From the NCBI GenBank assembly GCA_011330645.1, contig DRQB01000206.1, positions 1 through 12,448 of the forward strand: a stretch of DNA of 12,448 nucleotides, given 5' to 3'. This DNA is from Campylobacterota bacterium. GTDB taxonomy: Bacteria; Campylobacterota; Campylobacteria; Campylobacterales; Sulfurovaceae. Below are positions 5,122-12,448 of the stretch, piece by piece (position 1 is the stretch's first letter; each line of letters starts with the position of its first letter). The translations under genes and the position numbers were made by a program. Below the pieces are notes generated by a model that did no database searches, had not been told where the DNA came from, and was given only the letters and a program-made list of their open reading frames with translations.

Positions 5122-7442
5122 TGAAGAGATATATTGATTTTTTATATAAATTTAGATGGGCTATTGTGTTATGTATTCCTCTTATCGTGATAGTACTTGC
5201 TTCAAGTCTAAAACATTTGCAAATAGATGGAAGTTATCGTATATGGTTTGAGAAAGATTCTAAAATTCTTACGGATTATGATACATTCCGCTCAGAGTTT
5301 TCCAATGATGATGGGGTGACCATCGTTTTTAAAGATAAAAATGGCATTTTCAACAAAAAAGCACTCTCTTCTATACAGCGTATCACTGAAGCACTTTGGG
5401 ATATGCCGCATATAGACAGGGTAGATAGTATTACAAACTATCAACATGTACATTCTGAAGTAAACAGACCAGATGATGTTTTGGTAGATGACTTTATCAT
5501 GGATGATTTATCACAAGCTACACCAGAGTATTTTAATAAGCGTAGAACAATAGCAACATCAGACAGTATTATCGTAAATAGTTTTCTTTCTAAAGATGCA
5601 ACTACAACGATGATATTTGCCAGACTAGAACCTGAAGCAAATGAAGGTGAGGATATTTCTGCAGAAGTTGTAAAAAACGTGCATGCTATCATAGATCCTG
5701 AAGCAAAACGCACAGGTTATAAATACTGGATCAATGGTGGACCACCTATGACTCAGGCTTTTGTGGACATTGCAGGTAAAGATGCGATGACATTTACTCC
5801 ATTGGTTTTCTTAGCTTCGATGATACTTCTGTTTCTTCTTTTTCGGCGCGTATCAGGTGCATTGGTACCCTTAGCAGTCGTTTTGTTTACTTTTTTATCT
5901 GTCCTTGCCGTACAAACATTGCTTGGCTATAAACTCAATAACTTTACGGCAAATATACCTGTATTTATTGTCGCTATAGGGATAGCAGATGCGGTACATA
6001 TATACTCGTTATGGTTGATGGGTAAAAAAGAGGGACTAGCGAATAAAGAAGCTGTCTATACTTCGCTTAAAAAGAATTTTTTACCTATTTTTCTTACGTC
6101 TTTGACAACAACGGTAGGCTTCGCAACCCTTGCTATTTCTAAAGTCGTGCCTGTGGCAACCTTAGGGATTGCTACAGCATCAGGGGCAGTGTTGGCATTT
6201 ATTATTTCTGTAGTATGGATGCCTGCTGTATTGTTGCTGCTTAAAAAGCCGATTAAAGCGCAAGAAAAAGAAGAAGAAAAAACAAAGATAAAAGGTTATG
6301 GAGACTTTATCGTACGTAATGATAAAAAAATTATAGCAATAGGTTCACTGATTGCTGTTATTATGGGCATAGGTTTAGCTTTTGTAAAAGTAGATTCCAA
6401 TACCATACGTTATTTTTCTCCAGAAGTAGAAATACGTCAATCTTCAGAATTTACAATGGATAATCTCACCGGTTCCATGTCCTATGCATTGATCGTCGAT
6501 AGTGGCAAAGAAGATGGTATTAAAGAACCAGCATTTTTAACAATGGTGGAGAAATTTTACCGAGACTATCAACTTATGTTTCCCAAAGATGTAAGACATG
6601 TTTCTTCACTTTTAGATACGATCAAACGTTATAATAAAATTCTAAATCATAAAGAGAGTGTACCCAAAGAGCGTAATCTAGTGGCACAGTATCTTTTACT
6701 CTACTCTATGGGCTTACCACAAGGGATGGAAATCACTGATCAGATGGACTTTGATCAGCGCAAGTTACGTATTACGGTATTAACCAATATTGTGGATACT
6801 TCTAAAGATATAAAGATGATTAATTTTGCAAAAGAGTGGTGGGCAAAAACACCATACAAACTAACACTTACAGGGCAAACAGCCATGTATGCATATATGC
6901 AAAAAAACATTACAGATACACTCATTTATTCGTTGAGTTTAACAATACTCATCGTCTCTTTGATGATGTTGCTTATCTTTAAAAGACTTAAAATACTTTG
7001 GATACTCCTCCTGCCAAATTTACTCCCTGTGATACTGGTAATCGGTCTTATGGGATGGATGGGACTTACCATAGACATGGGTGTGGCTATCGCTGGAGCC
7101 ATCATTATTGGAGTAGCAGTAGATGATACGATTCATTTTCTAGTCAAATACTTTGATGCACGTAAACGTGGATTGGGGATGGCTGAGACATTTGATGAGG
7201 TATTGCATTATGCAGGGCGTGCCATACTTTTTACTACTGTCGTATTGAGTCTATCATTTTCTATGTTCGCCTTTTCTACTTTCACACCAAATCAAAACTT
7301 TGGTGTGGTGACAGCTACTGCTCTCATCATCGCACTCATAGTAGATTTACTTTTTTTACCAGCACTGCTTTCTGTCATGGATAGAAAATATACGTATACA
7401 CCTAATCAAAATCAAACTAAAAAGGAAATAAATGCACAATAA
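5121..7442 (+). CDS. RND/MMPL-family transporter 1
   Basis: This 773-aa inner-membrane protein belongs to the MMPL/COG1033 'exporters of the RND superfamily', relatives of HpnN and MmpL lipid transporters. It has the two-fold RND layout: helix 1 (about 12-30), a first periplasmic domain (to about 222), helices 2-6 (about 226-375), helix 7 (about 400-422), a second periplasmic domain, and helices 8-12 (about 600-755). The membrane acidic residues expected for proton coupling are present in both halves: D290 in GIADAVHIY and D668/D669 in VAVDDTIHF. An in-frame TTG at 5118 is possible, but AGGAG (5111-5115) fits the ATG at 5121 better, giving a one-base stop/start overlap with the regulator. The coding end overlaps the next RND gene by 11 bases. 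The cargo is probably hydrophobic but is not identified. Confidence 0.92.
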   Translation: MKRYIDFLYKFRWAIVLCIPLIVIVLASSLKHLQIDGSYRIWFEKDSKILTDYDTFRSEFSNDDGVTIVFKDKNGIFNKKALSSIQRITEALWDMPHIDRVDSITNYQHVHSEVNRPDDVLVDDFIMDDLSQATPEYFNKRRTIATSDSIIVNSFLSKDATTTMIFARLEPEANEGEDISAEVVKNVHAIIDPEAKRTGYKYWINGGPPMTQAFVDIAGKDAMTFTPLVFLASMILLFLLFRRVSGALVPLAVVLFTFLSVLAVQTLLGYKLNNFTANIPVFIVAIGIADAVHIYSLWLMGKKEGLANKEAVYTSLKKNFLPIFLTSLTTTVGFATLAISKVVPVATLGIATASGAVLAFIISVVWMPAVLLLLKKPIKAQEKEEEKTKIKGYGDFIVRNDKKIIAIGSLIAVIMGIGLAFVKVDSNTIRYFSPEVEIRQSSEFTMDNLTGSMSYALIVDSGKEDGIKEPAFLTMVEKFYRDYQLMFPKDVRHVSSLLDTIKRYNKILNHKESVPKERNLVAQYLLLYSMGLPQGMEITDQMDFDQRKLRITVLTNIVDTSKDIKMINFAKEWWAKTPYKLTLTGQTAMYAYMQKNITDTLIYSLSLTILIVSLMMLLIFKRLKILWILLLPNLLPVILVIGLMGWMGLTIDMGVAIAGAIIIGVAVDDTIHFLVKYFDARKRGLGMAETFDEVLHYAGRAILFTTVVLSLSFSMFAFSTFTPNQNFGVVTATALIIALIVDLLFLPALLSVMDRKYTYTPNQNQTKKEINAQ

Positions 7443-9852
7443 ACTAGAAGCCCTCATGGGTAAGTTCGGAGGGTATATCTATGATAACCCTTTTAAAATA
7501 ATAGTGATGGTTTTAGCATTACTTGCTGCACCACTTGCACATGTACCAGAGATTAAGATGGATACCTCTACAGAAGGCTTTATGCATCCCGAAGACCCTG
7601 TGCTTATCACATACAATCAGTTTAGAGCACAGTTTGGACGTGATGAGCGCATTGTACTCGCTATCAAAAGTGATAAAATCTTTACCGTAGACTTTTTAAA
7701 CAAACTAAAAAACCTACATGAAGAGATAGAAGAAAAAGTGCCATACCTTGATGATGTAACTTCACTCTATAATGTACGTAATACCCGAGGTGAGGGGGAT
7801 AAACTTATTACTGATGATTTGTTAGAGCCTATGCCTACCACACAGGCAGAAGTCGATGCCATTAAAAAGCAAGCGCTAGCTTCACATTTTTATAAAGATT
7901 TACTTTTAAGTGAAGATGGAAAGATGACGACTATTGTCATAGAAACAGATGCCTATTCACATGAAGGAGAAAAAGTTGTTTCTGATGAAGATGCATTTGA
8001 TGAAGGCTTTGATGATGCTTCGACAAGTGCAGAAAGCGATACTGCATCTGTACCTGCAAAAGACAGAAAATTCCTAACTGATGCAGAAAATCATGAGCTT
8101 ATTGCAAAGATAGATGAAATCATCAAAAAATATCAAAGTGATGATATGCAAATCTATGTGGCAGGTTCACCTGTAGTCAATAATGCACTCAAAGCACAAA
8201 TGCAAGCAGATATGCAGAAATTTATGCGTATCACATTTTTGATTATTACAGTTTTCTTATTTGTAATGTTTCGACGTGCTTCAGCAGTTTTTTATCCACT
8301 CTTAGTGATTATCCTCTCTTTATTGGCAACAGTAGGGATGATGGCATGGACAGGTACAGCCTTTAAGCTACCTACACAAATTGTTCCTTCTTTATTACTG
8401 GCTGTGAGTATTGGAGCTACGGTACACATTCTTTCTATTTTCTTTGACAAGTTTAATGAAACAGGGGACAAAAGAGCTTCTATGGTACATACTTTACGAC
8501 ACTCAGGATTAGCCATTGCTATGACTTCGGTGACTACGGCTATTGGGGTAGGATCATTTTTTGGTTCTGAGGTTGCACCTATTGCTGACCTTGGTACCTT
8601 TGCTTCTTTTGGTGTGATGGTGTCTCTCTTTTTGACTTTGACTCTTTTGCCTGCACTTTTAAGTATTAGCAAATTAAAACAAAAACCTAAAAAAGAAGCG
8701 GGTAGACTTGATACATTGATGCGCAAACTTTCTGTGATTCCTATCCGTCATTATAAAAGTATTATTGTAGTGAGTGTGGTACTTGTCATCATCTCCCTCT
8801 TAGCCGCAACAAAAATAGAACTTTCTCACAATCCTCTCTATTGGTTCCAACCCAATGACCCAAATAGAATCTCAACAGAAGTCATAGATGCAAATATGAA
8901 TGGTTCTGTTACTATGGAAGTCGTTGTAGACACCCATAAAGAGAATGGATGGAATGATCCTGAGAGATTAAATAAGCTTAATGCCTTTTCTGAAAAACTG
9001 GAAACGTATGTAGACAGATATACACGTATTGGTAAAGTAGTGTCGCTTGCAACGATTGTCAAAGAAACCAATCGTGCGTTACATGAAAATAAAGAACAAT
9101 TTTATAGTATTCCTCAAAATGCCAACTTAGTTTCTCAGGAGTTACTCCTATTTGAAAACTCAGGTTCTGATGACCTTGAAGATGTGGTAGACAGCCAGTT
9201 TAGCAAGGCACGTATTACCATTAAACTCCCATGGACAGATGCAGTGAAAGCACATGATGTACTGACTTATGTGAAAACGGAAGCAGCAAAGACGTTCCCT
9301 AATGATTCAGTAGAAACAACAGGAATGATACCTTTGCTCATCAATACATTTGCAGGTGCTGTACATTCCTCTGTAACGAGTTATACCATTGCATTTGTGG
9401 CGATTACATTTATGATGATGCTTATTTTAGGTTCAGTACGTATGGGGTTATTAAGTATGATTCCTAACCTCGTGCCAATTATCTTGGGCTTATTGTTAAT
9501 GTATATTGCCAATATCCCATTAGATATGTTTACCCTTCTTATTGGAAGTATTGCCATTGGGCTTGCAGTGGATGATACGATTCATTTTCTCCACAATTTT
9601 AAGCGATACTATTTAGAGAGTAAAGATGCAGCTAAAGCCATAGAACATACATTCTACACCACAGGTAAAGCAATGGTTATCACCTCTATTGTGTTATCAT
9701 TAGGTTTCTATGCTTATATGATGGCAAATATGATTTCAGTACAAAACTTTGGACTGCTTACAGGTACCGTAATTGTTATGGCACTTTTAGCCGACTTGTT
9801 ACTTGCACCTGCACTAATGATAGTCGTGGCAAAACGCGGCTGGATAAAATAA
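7432..9852 (+). CDS. RND/MMPL-family transporter 2
   Basis: This 806-aa protein is a paralogue of the preceding gene with the same 12-helix, two-periplasmic-domain layout: helix 1 about 19-36, helices 2-6 about 263-415, helix 7 about 440-460, and helices 8-12 about 649-800. The C-terminal half keeps D714/D715 in LAVDDTIHFL. In helix 4 the motif reads SIGATVHI, with A329 where the first transporter has D290, so the N-terminal proton-relay acid is absent. The first periplasmic domain carries a very acidic, Ser/Ala-rich stretch (about 180-212) with GFDD at 192-195, absent from transporter 1. AAGGA precedes the ATG, which lies within the end of the upstream gene, so expression is coupled. A heteromeric pair or two sequential pumps are both possible. 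Confidence 0.92.
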   Translation: MHNKLEALMGKFGGYIYDNPFKIIVMVLALLAAPLAHVPEIKMDTSTEGFMHPEDPVLITYNQFRAQFGRDERIVLAIKSDKIFTVDFLNKLKNLHEEIEEKVPYLDDVTSLYNVRNTRGEGDKLITDDLLEPMPTTQAEVDAIKKQALASHFYKDLLLSEDGKMTTIVIETDAYSHEGEKVVSDEDAFDEGFDDASTSAESDTASVPAKDRKFLTDAENHELIAKIDEIIKKYQSDDMQIYVAGSPVVNNALKAQMQADMQKFMRITFLIITVFLFVMFRRASAVFYPLLVIILSLLATVGMMAWTGTAFKLPTQIVPSLLLAVSIGATVHILSIFFDKFNETGDKRASMVHTLRHSGLAIAMTSVTTAIGVGSFFGSEVAPIADLGTFASFGVMVSLFLTLTLLPALLSISKLKQKPKKEAGRLDTLMRKLSVIPIRHYKSIIVVSVVLVIISLLAATKIELSHNPLYWFQPNDPNRISTEVIDANMNGSVTMEVVVDTHKENGWNDPERLNKLNAFSEKLETYVDRYTRIGKVVSLATIVKETNRALHENKEQFYSIPQNANLVSQELLLFENSGSDDLEDVVDSQFSKARITIKLPWTDAVKAHDVLTYVKTEAAKTFPNDSVETTGMIPLLINTFAGAVHSSVTSYTIAFVAITFMMMLILGSVRMGLLSMIPNLVPIILGLLLMYIANIPLDMFTLLIGSIAIGLAVDDTIHFLHNFKRYYLESKDAAKAIEHTFYTTGKAMVITSIVLSLGFYAYMMANMISVQNFGLLTGTVIVMALLADLLLAPALMIVVAKRGWIK

Positions 9853-9866
9853 ATAAAGGAAAAAAT

Positions 9867-10667
9867 ATGAACACAAAAAAATTACTCATCGGATTCACTT
9901 TAGGATTAGGTATTATGACAACGCACCTACTTGCAGATGACCCTATCGCTAGGAGCATTATGGAAAAAGTAGATGCACGTGATGATGGTAAAACATTAGA
10001 ACAAGATATGACTATGATACTCATAGATAAAAACAATAAAAAACGCAATAGAAATCTACATACCTACAGTAAAGATTTTGGAGCAGATGAACATCAAATT
10101 CTGTTTTTCAAATCACCAGCGGATGTTAAAAATACGGCATTTTTAACATATGACTATGATGATACACGTAAAGATGATGATCAGTGGCTCTATCTTCCTG
10201 CACTTAAAAAAGTAAAACGTATTCCTAGTTCAGATAAGAGTTCAAGCTTTATGGGTTCAGATTTTTCTTACTACGATATGACAGATAGAGATTTATCTGA
10301 TTACAACTATAAACTTCTAAAAGAGACAAAAGTACGTGGACATGATGCATGGATGATAGAAGCAACACCACGAAATAAAAAGGTGATGAAAGAATCTGGA
10401 TATAAAAAAACCATAGCTATTGTGAGAAAAGACAATTATGTGGTTGTCCGTGCGATTAACTTTATGCGTAATGGTAAGAAAAAATATTTGGATATCCAAA
10501 AACTGCATAAACAAGGTGGTGTGTGGCTTCCAGATGTCATGACAATGACTACTAAAAAAGGTAATAGCACTGTACACAAAACAATCTTGAGATTTTCACG
10601 TATTAAACTGAATAAAGCTATCAATAATGCGATGTTTACGACAAGACGTTTAGAAAAGGGGCTGTAA
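9867..10667 (+). CDS. Periplasmic LolA-like outer-membrane lipoprotein-sorting protein (PF17131-like)
   Basis: This 266-aa exported protein has a signal peptide (hydrophobic 6-21, cleavage after HLLA near residue 23). The mature domain matches the LolA-like family annotated as 'outer membrane lipoprotein-sorting protein'. It shows FFKSPADVKNTAFLTY (80-95), QWLYLPALKKVKRI (106-119), SSFMGSDFSYYDM (126-138), then repeated antiparallel strands. The family folds as an open half-barrel that holds lipid acyl chains. It is not the canonical LolA, which is shorter and encoded with other genes. It lies 14 bases after the second RND gene and 3 before a DUF1302 barrel, so it probably carries cargo between pump and outer membrane. 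Cargo identity is inference only. AAGGA precedes the ATG. Confidence 0.9.
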   Translation: MNTKKLLIGFTLGLGIMTTHLLADDPIARSIMEKVDARDDGKTLEQDMTMILIDKNNKKRNRNLHTYSKDFGADEHQILFFKSPADVKNTAFLTYDYDDTRKDDDQWLYLPALKKVKRIPSSDKSSSFMGSDFSYYDMTDRDLSDYNYKLLKETKVRGHDAWMIEATPRNKKVMKESGYKKTIAIVRKDNYVVVRAINFMRNGKKKYLDIQKLHKQGGVWLPDVMTMTTKKGNSTVHKTILRFSRIKLNKAINNAMFTTRRLEKGL

Positions 10668-10670
10668 GCC

Positions 10671-12035
10671 ATGACAATAAAATTGGCATTAGGGGGACTT
10701 TTACTTTCATCATTGGTGTATGCAGAGAGTGTTGATGAGGCTTTAGGCGGTTTTGATGATACTCCTGTTCAAGTTGAGAAGAGTAGTATGGATGTAATGG
10801 ATGGGTTCGATGACTCAAATGCATCAGAAGTTAGCGCAACAAAAGAAAGCCTCGTAGAGGGACTTACAGGTAAATTGACCGAACAGGTAGCCTTCTCTTA
10901 TAATGGCGATAAACCCCATGATAACTTTACCTCACTGAAGTCTTCACTCTTTTTAGATTATGAGCATAAATTTGAAAATGGATGGCGTTTTAAAACCAAT
11001 GCAAAAGCTTATTATGATGCTATCTACGATATTCGAAGTGATGTTTATACGCGTGACGAACTAGATGAACAACGTTCTGAAATTCGTTTATATGATGCAT
11101 ATGTAGAGGGTAGTATAAGTGATAAAATAGATATAAAATTAGGAAGACAGGTCGTTGTATGGGGACGTTCTGATACCATACGTATAACAGATATTTTAAA
11201 CCCTTTAGATAATCGTCGTCCAGGAATGGTAGATATCGAAGATTTAAGATTACCTGTGACTATGGCAAAATTAGATTTTTTTCTAGGAGATTGGCGTGTC
11301 ACTCCTATCGCCATTGTAGAACAGTTTTTTACGATAACCCCTGCTTTTGGTTCTGCATTTAATCCACAACCTGAACCACATATTGCTGAGACAAACTATC
11401 ATGATGTAACCTATGCTCTCTCTGTAGGTGGAGAGTTCTCAGGGTGGGATGTTAACTTTTATGCTGCACGCCTGCGTGATGATGCAGGGTATGTGAAGTT
11501 TCCGACACAACCTACCTTGCAACCCACATTTACGCATGACAAAGTCAATATGTTTGGTACAGCACTCAATGTACTTTCTGGCTCATGGCTGTTAAAAACA
11601 GAGTTGGCCTACCTCAATGGACTTAAATATACGAGTGTACAAGATAAATCTTTTTCTCGTACAGATGCGCTAATAGGGCTTGAGTACAATGGTATAGCCG
11701 ATACAATGATAAGTTATGATTTTTCTATACGTCATTTTAACAACTATGATAAGAGACTTGAGAATGAGCTCTTTTTACCCAATAAAAATACTTATCAACA
11801 TGCATTGAGAATCACATCAGATTTTTTAAATGCTACATTGCATGCAAATTATCTTATCTCTTTGTATGGCTCAAAACTAGATGAAGGTGGCTTTCAAAGA
11901 GCATGGGTGAAGTATGATATAGCAGATGCTATAAGTACCAACATAGGTGTTGTAGACTACATAGGTGGCTCAAAACTATTCAATACCATTAAAAATAGTG
12001 ATATGATCTTTGCAGATATCTCTTATAGTTTTTAA
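10671..12035 (+). CDS. DUF1302-type outer-membrane beta-barrel protein
   Basis: This 454-aa protein has a signal peptide (cleavage after VYA, about residue 18), an acidic unstructured tail of about 50 residues, and then a long barrel. The DUF1302 hallmark is clear: GRQVVVWGRSD (158-168) followed by DILNPLDNRR (174-183). The chain ends in SYSF with a terminal Phe, a typical BAM recognition signal. The tail carries GFDD twice, at 27-30 and 45-48, 18 residues apart. The same tetrapeptide is in the periplasmic part of RND transporter 2. The gene starts 3 bases after the LolA-like gene, with AAGGGG about 10 bases ahead of the ATG. It is the likely outer-membrane terminus of the transport route. 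The family has no firmly assigned activity that I can state. Confidence 0.87.
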   Translation: MTIKLALGGLLLSSLVYAESVDEALGGFDDTPVQVEKSSMDVMDGFDDSNASEVSATKESLVEGLTGKLTEQVAFSYNGDKPHDNFTSLKSSLFLDYEHKFENGWRFKTNAKAYYDAIYDIRSDVYTRDELDEQRSEIRLYDAYVEGSISDKIDIKLGRQVVVWGRSDTIRITDILNPLDNRRPGMVDIEDLRLPVTMAKLDFFLGDWRVTPIAIVEQFFTITPAFGSAFNPQPEPHIAETNYHDVTYALSVGGEFSGWDVNFYAARLRDDAGYVKFPTQPTLQPTFTHDKVNMFGTALNVLSGSWLLKTELAYLNGLKYTSVQDKSFSRTDALIGLEYNGIADTMISYDFSIRHFNNYDKRLENELFLPNKNTYQHALRITSDFLNATLHANYLISLYGSKLDEGGFQRAWVKYDIADAISTNIGVVDYIGGSKLFNTIKNSDMIFADISYSF

Positions 12036-12038
12036 TTC

Positions 12039-12047
12039 TGCTACAAT
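12039..12047 (+). promoter_or_regulatory. Extended -10 promoter for the last gene
   Basis: TGCTACAAT (12039-12047) is an extended -10 (TGn plus TACAAT), starting 4 bases after the DUF1302 stop codon, with a T-run upstream (12029-12033). It predicts a start near 12054 and a leader of about 43 bases before the ATG at 12097. The CTCATTTT boxes seen at 1902-3041 are absent, so this gene is probably under separate or basal control. No strong terminator is visible before it, so read-through from the RND operon may add to its expression. Confidence 0.55.
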
Positions 12048-12096
12048 AATTGTATTAACACACTATTACCTTTGGACAAGGGTATAAAGGAAGCAA

Positions 12097-12448
12097 ATGT
12101 TTCATGGACTTAGAGCCTCGCTTATTTTAACTTTTTGGGCGAGTAGTACGCTCCTTTATGCTGCTATTGATGCGCATACATTTGATGTAGAAAAAGGTAT
12201 GGTTTTCTACGACATCAATGGTGGAGGTGTTCTGACTCCAGAGACAAATCTTACACTTGAAGGTAAAGCGACACTACGCTTTAAAGACTGGGGGACGACA
12301 CTTCTTTCCAAGGATGAAGGAATTGTCATCACCTCGGGTGCTTTAAAAAGTAAACAAAATATTATAAGTTTAGAAAAGCAAACCAAAGAAGCTTTATATA
12401 CGGTGGATTTCAAAAATAAAAAAATACATGAACGTAAAAATAGTATTT
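12097..12448 (+). CDS. Exported protein of unknown function, N-terminal part (cut by window edge)
   Basis: An open frame from ATG 12097 stays open to the right edge (117 codons). AAAGGAAG lies 3-10 bases ahead of the ATG. Residues 1-22 form a signal peptide (FHGLRASLILTFWASSTLLYA, cleavage near AA-ID). The mature part begins with HTFDVEKGMVFYDINGGG, then short alternating strands (NLTLEGKATLRFKDWGTTLL, GIVITSGALK, EALYTVDFKNKKIHE), which suggests a beta-rich periplasmic or surface protein. I do not recognise the family. It follows the DUF1302 gene by 61 bases and has its own promoter, so membership of the transport operon is possible but not shown. Confidence 0.7.
   Translation, partial: MFHGLRASLILTFWASSTLLYAAIDAHTFDVEKGMVFYDINGGGVLTPETNLTLEGKATLRFKDWGTTLLSKDEGIVITSGALKSKQNIISLEKQTKEALYTVDFKNKKIHERKNSI

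Noticed and set aside
9776..10048. Leftward 90-codon open frame opposite the RND 2 and LolA-like junction
   Set aside because: It is antisense to two strongly supported genes and has no recognisable domain or promoter.
10657..10669. GGCT-GTA-AGCC mini-hairpin between the LolA-like and DUF1302 genes
   Set aside because: A 4-bp stem in a coding end is too short to claim as a processing or attenuation site.

Overview
The window is AT-rich chromosomal DNA with densely packed genes. Its envelope-protein repertoire, frequent AAGGA-type ribosome binding sites, TATAAT-like -10 boxes with T-runs in place of a clear -35, and overall protein style suggest a free-living Campylobacterota (epsilonproteobacterial) member of the Sulfurimonas/Sulfurovum kind. 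This placement is inferred from style, since there is no rRNA or marker gene. I see no tRNA, rRNA, insertion sequence, CRISPR array or phage gene.

Left part (1-4134). A leftward operon encodes a DUF4395 membrane protein, an ABC-2 type ATPase and the start of its permease, which runs off the left edge. Divergent from it is a small lipoprotein gene. That gene converges, across a hairpin terminator, on a leftward 8-strand-type outer-membrane barrel gene. The barrel gene in turn diverges from a second small lipoprotein gene, whose 3' end overlaps a leftward OmpR/PhoB-type response regulator gene. All four divergent promoters carry the same architecture: two CTCATTTT/CACATTTT heptamer-like boxes 11 bp apart, then a -10 hexamer starting exactly 26 bp after the first box. 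This looks like a PhoB-style activator site, and the adjacent orphan response regulator is the obvious candidate to bind it.

Right part (4216-12448). A long rightward operon starts with a six-helix membrane protein and a small winged-helix regulator. It continues with two tandem RND/MMPL-type transporters, a periplasmic LolA-like protein (PF17131-like) and a DUF1302-type outer-membrane barrel. Together these look like a trans-envelope route for a lipid or other hydrophobic cargo: two inner-membrane pumps, a periplasmic carrier and an outer-membrane acceptor. A short GFDD motif is found in the periplasmic part of the second pump and twice in the N-terminal tail of the barrel, and may be a docking element. 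A palindrome overlapping the operon promoter is a candidate operator for the winged-helix regulator. A further exported protein gene with its own extended -10 promoter begins at 12097 and is cut by the right edge.
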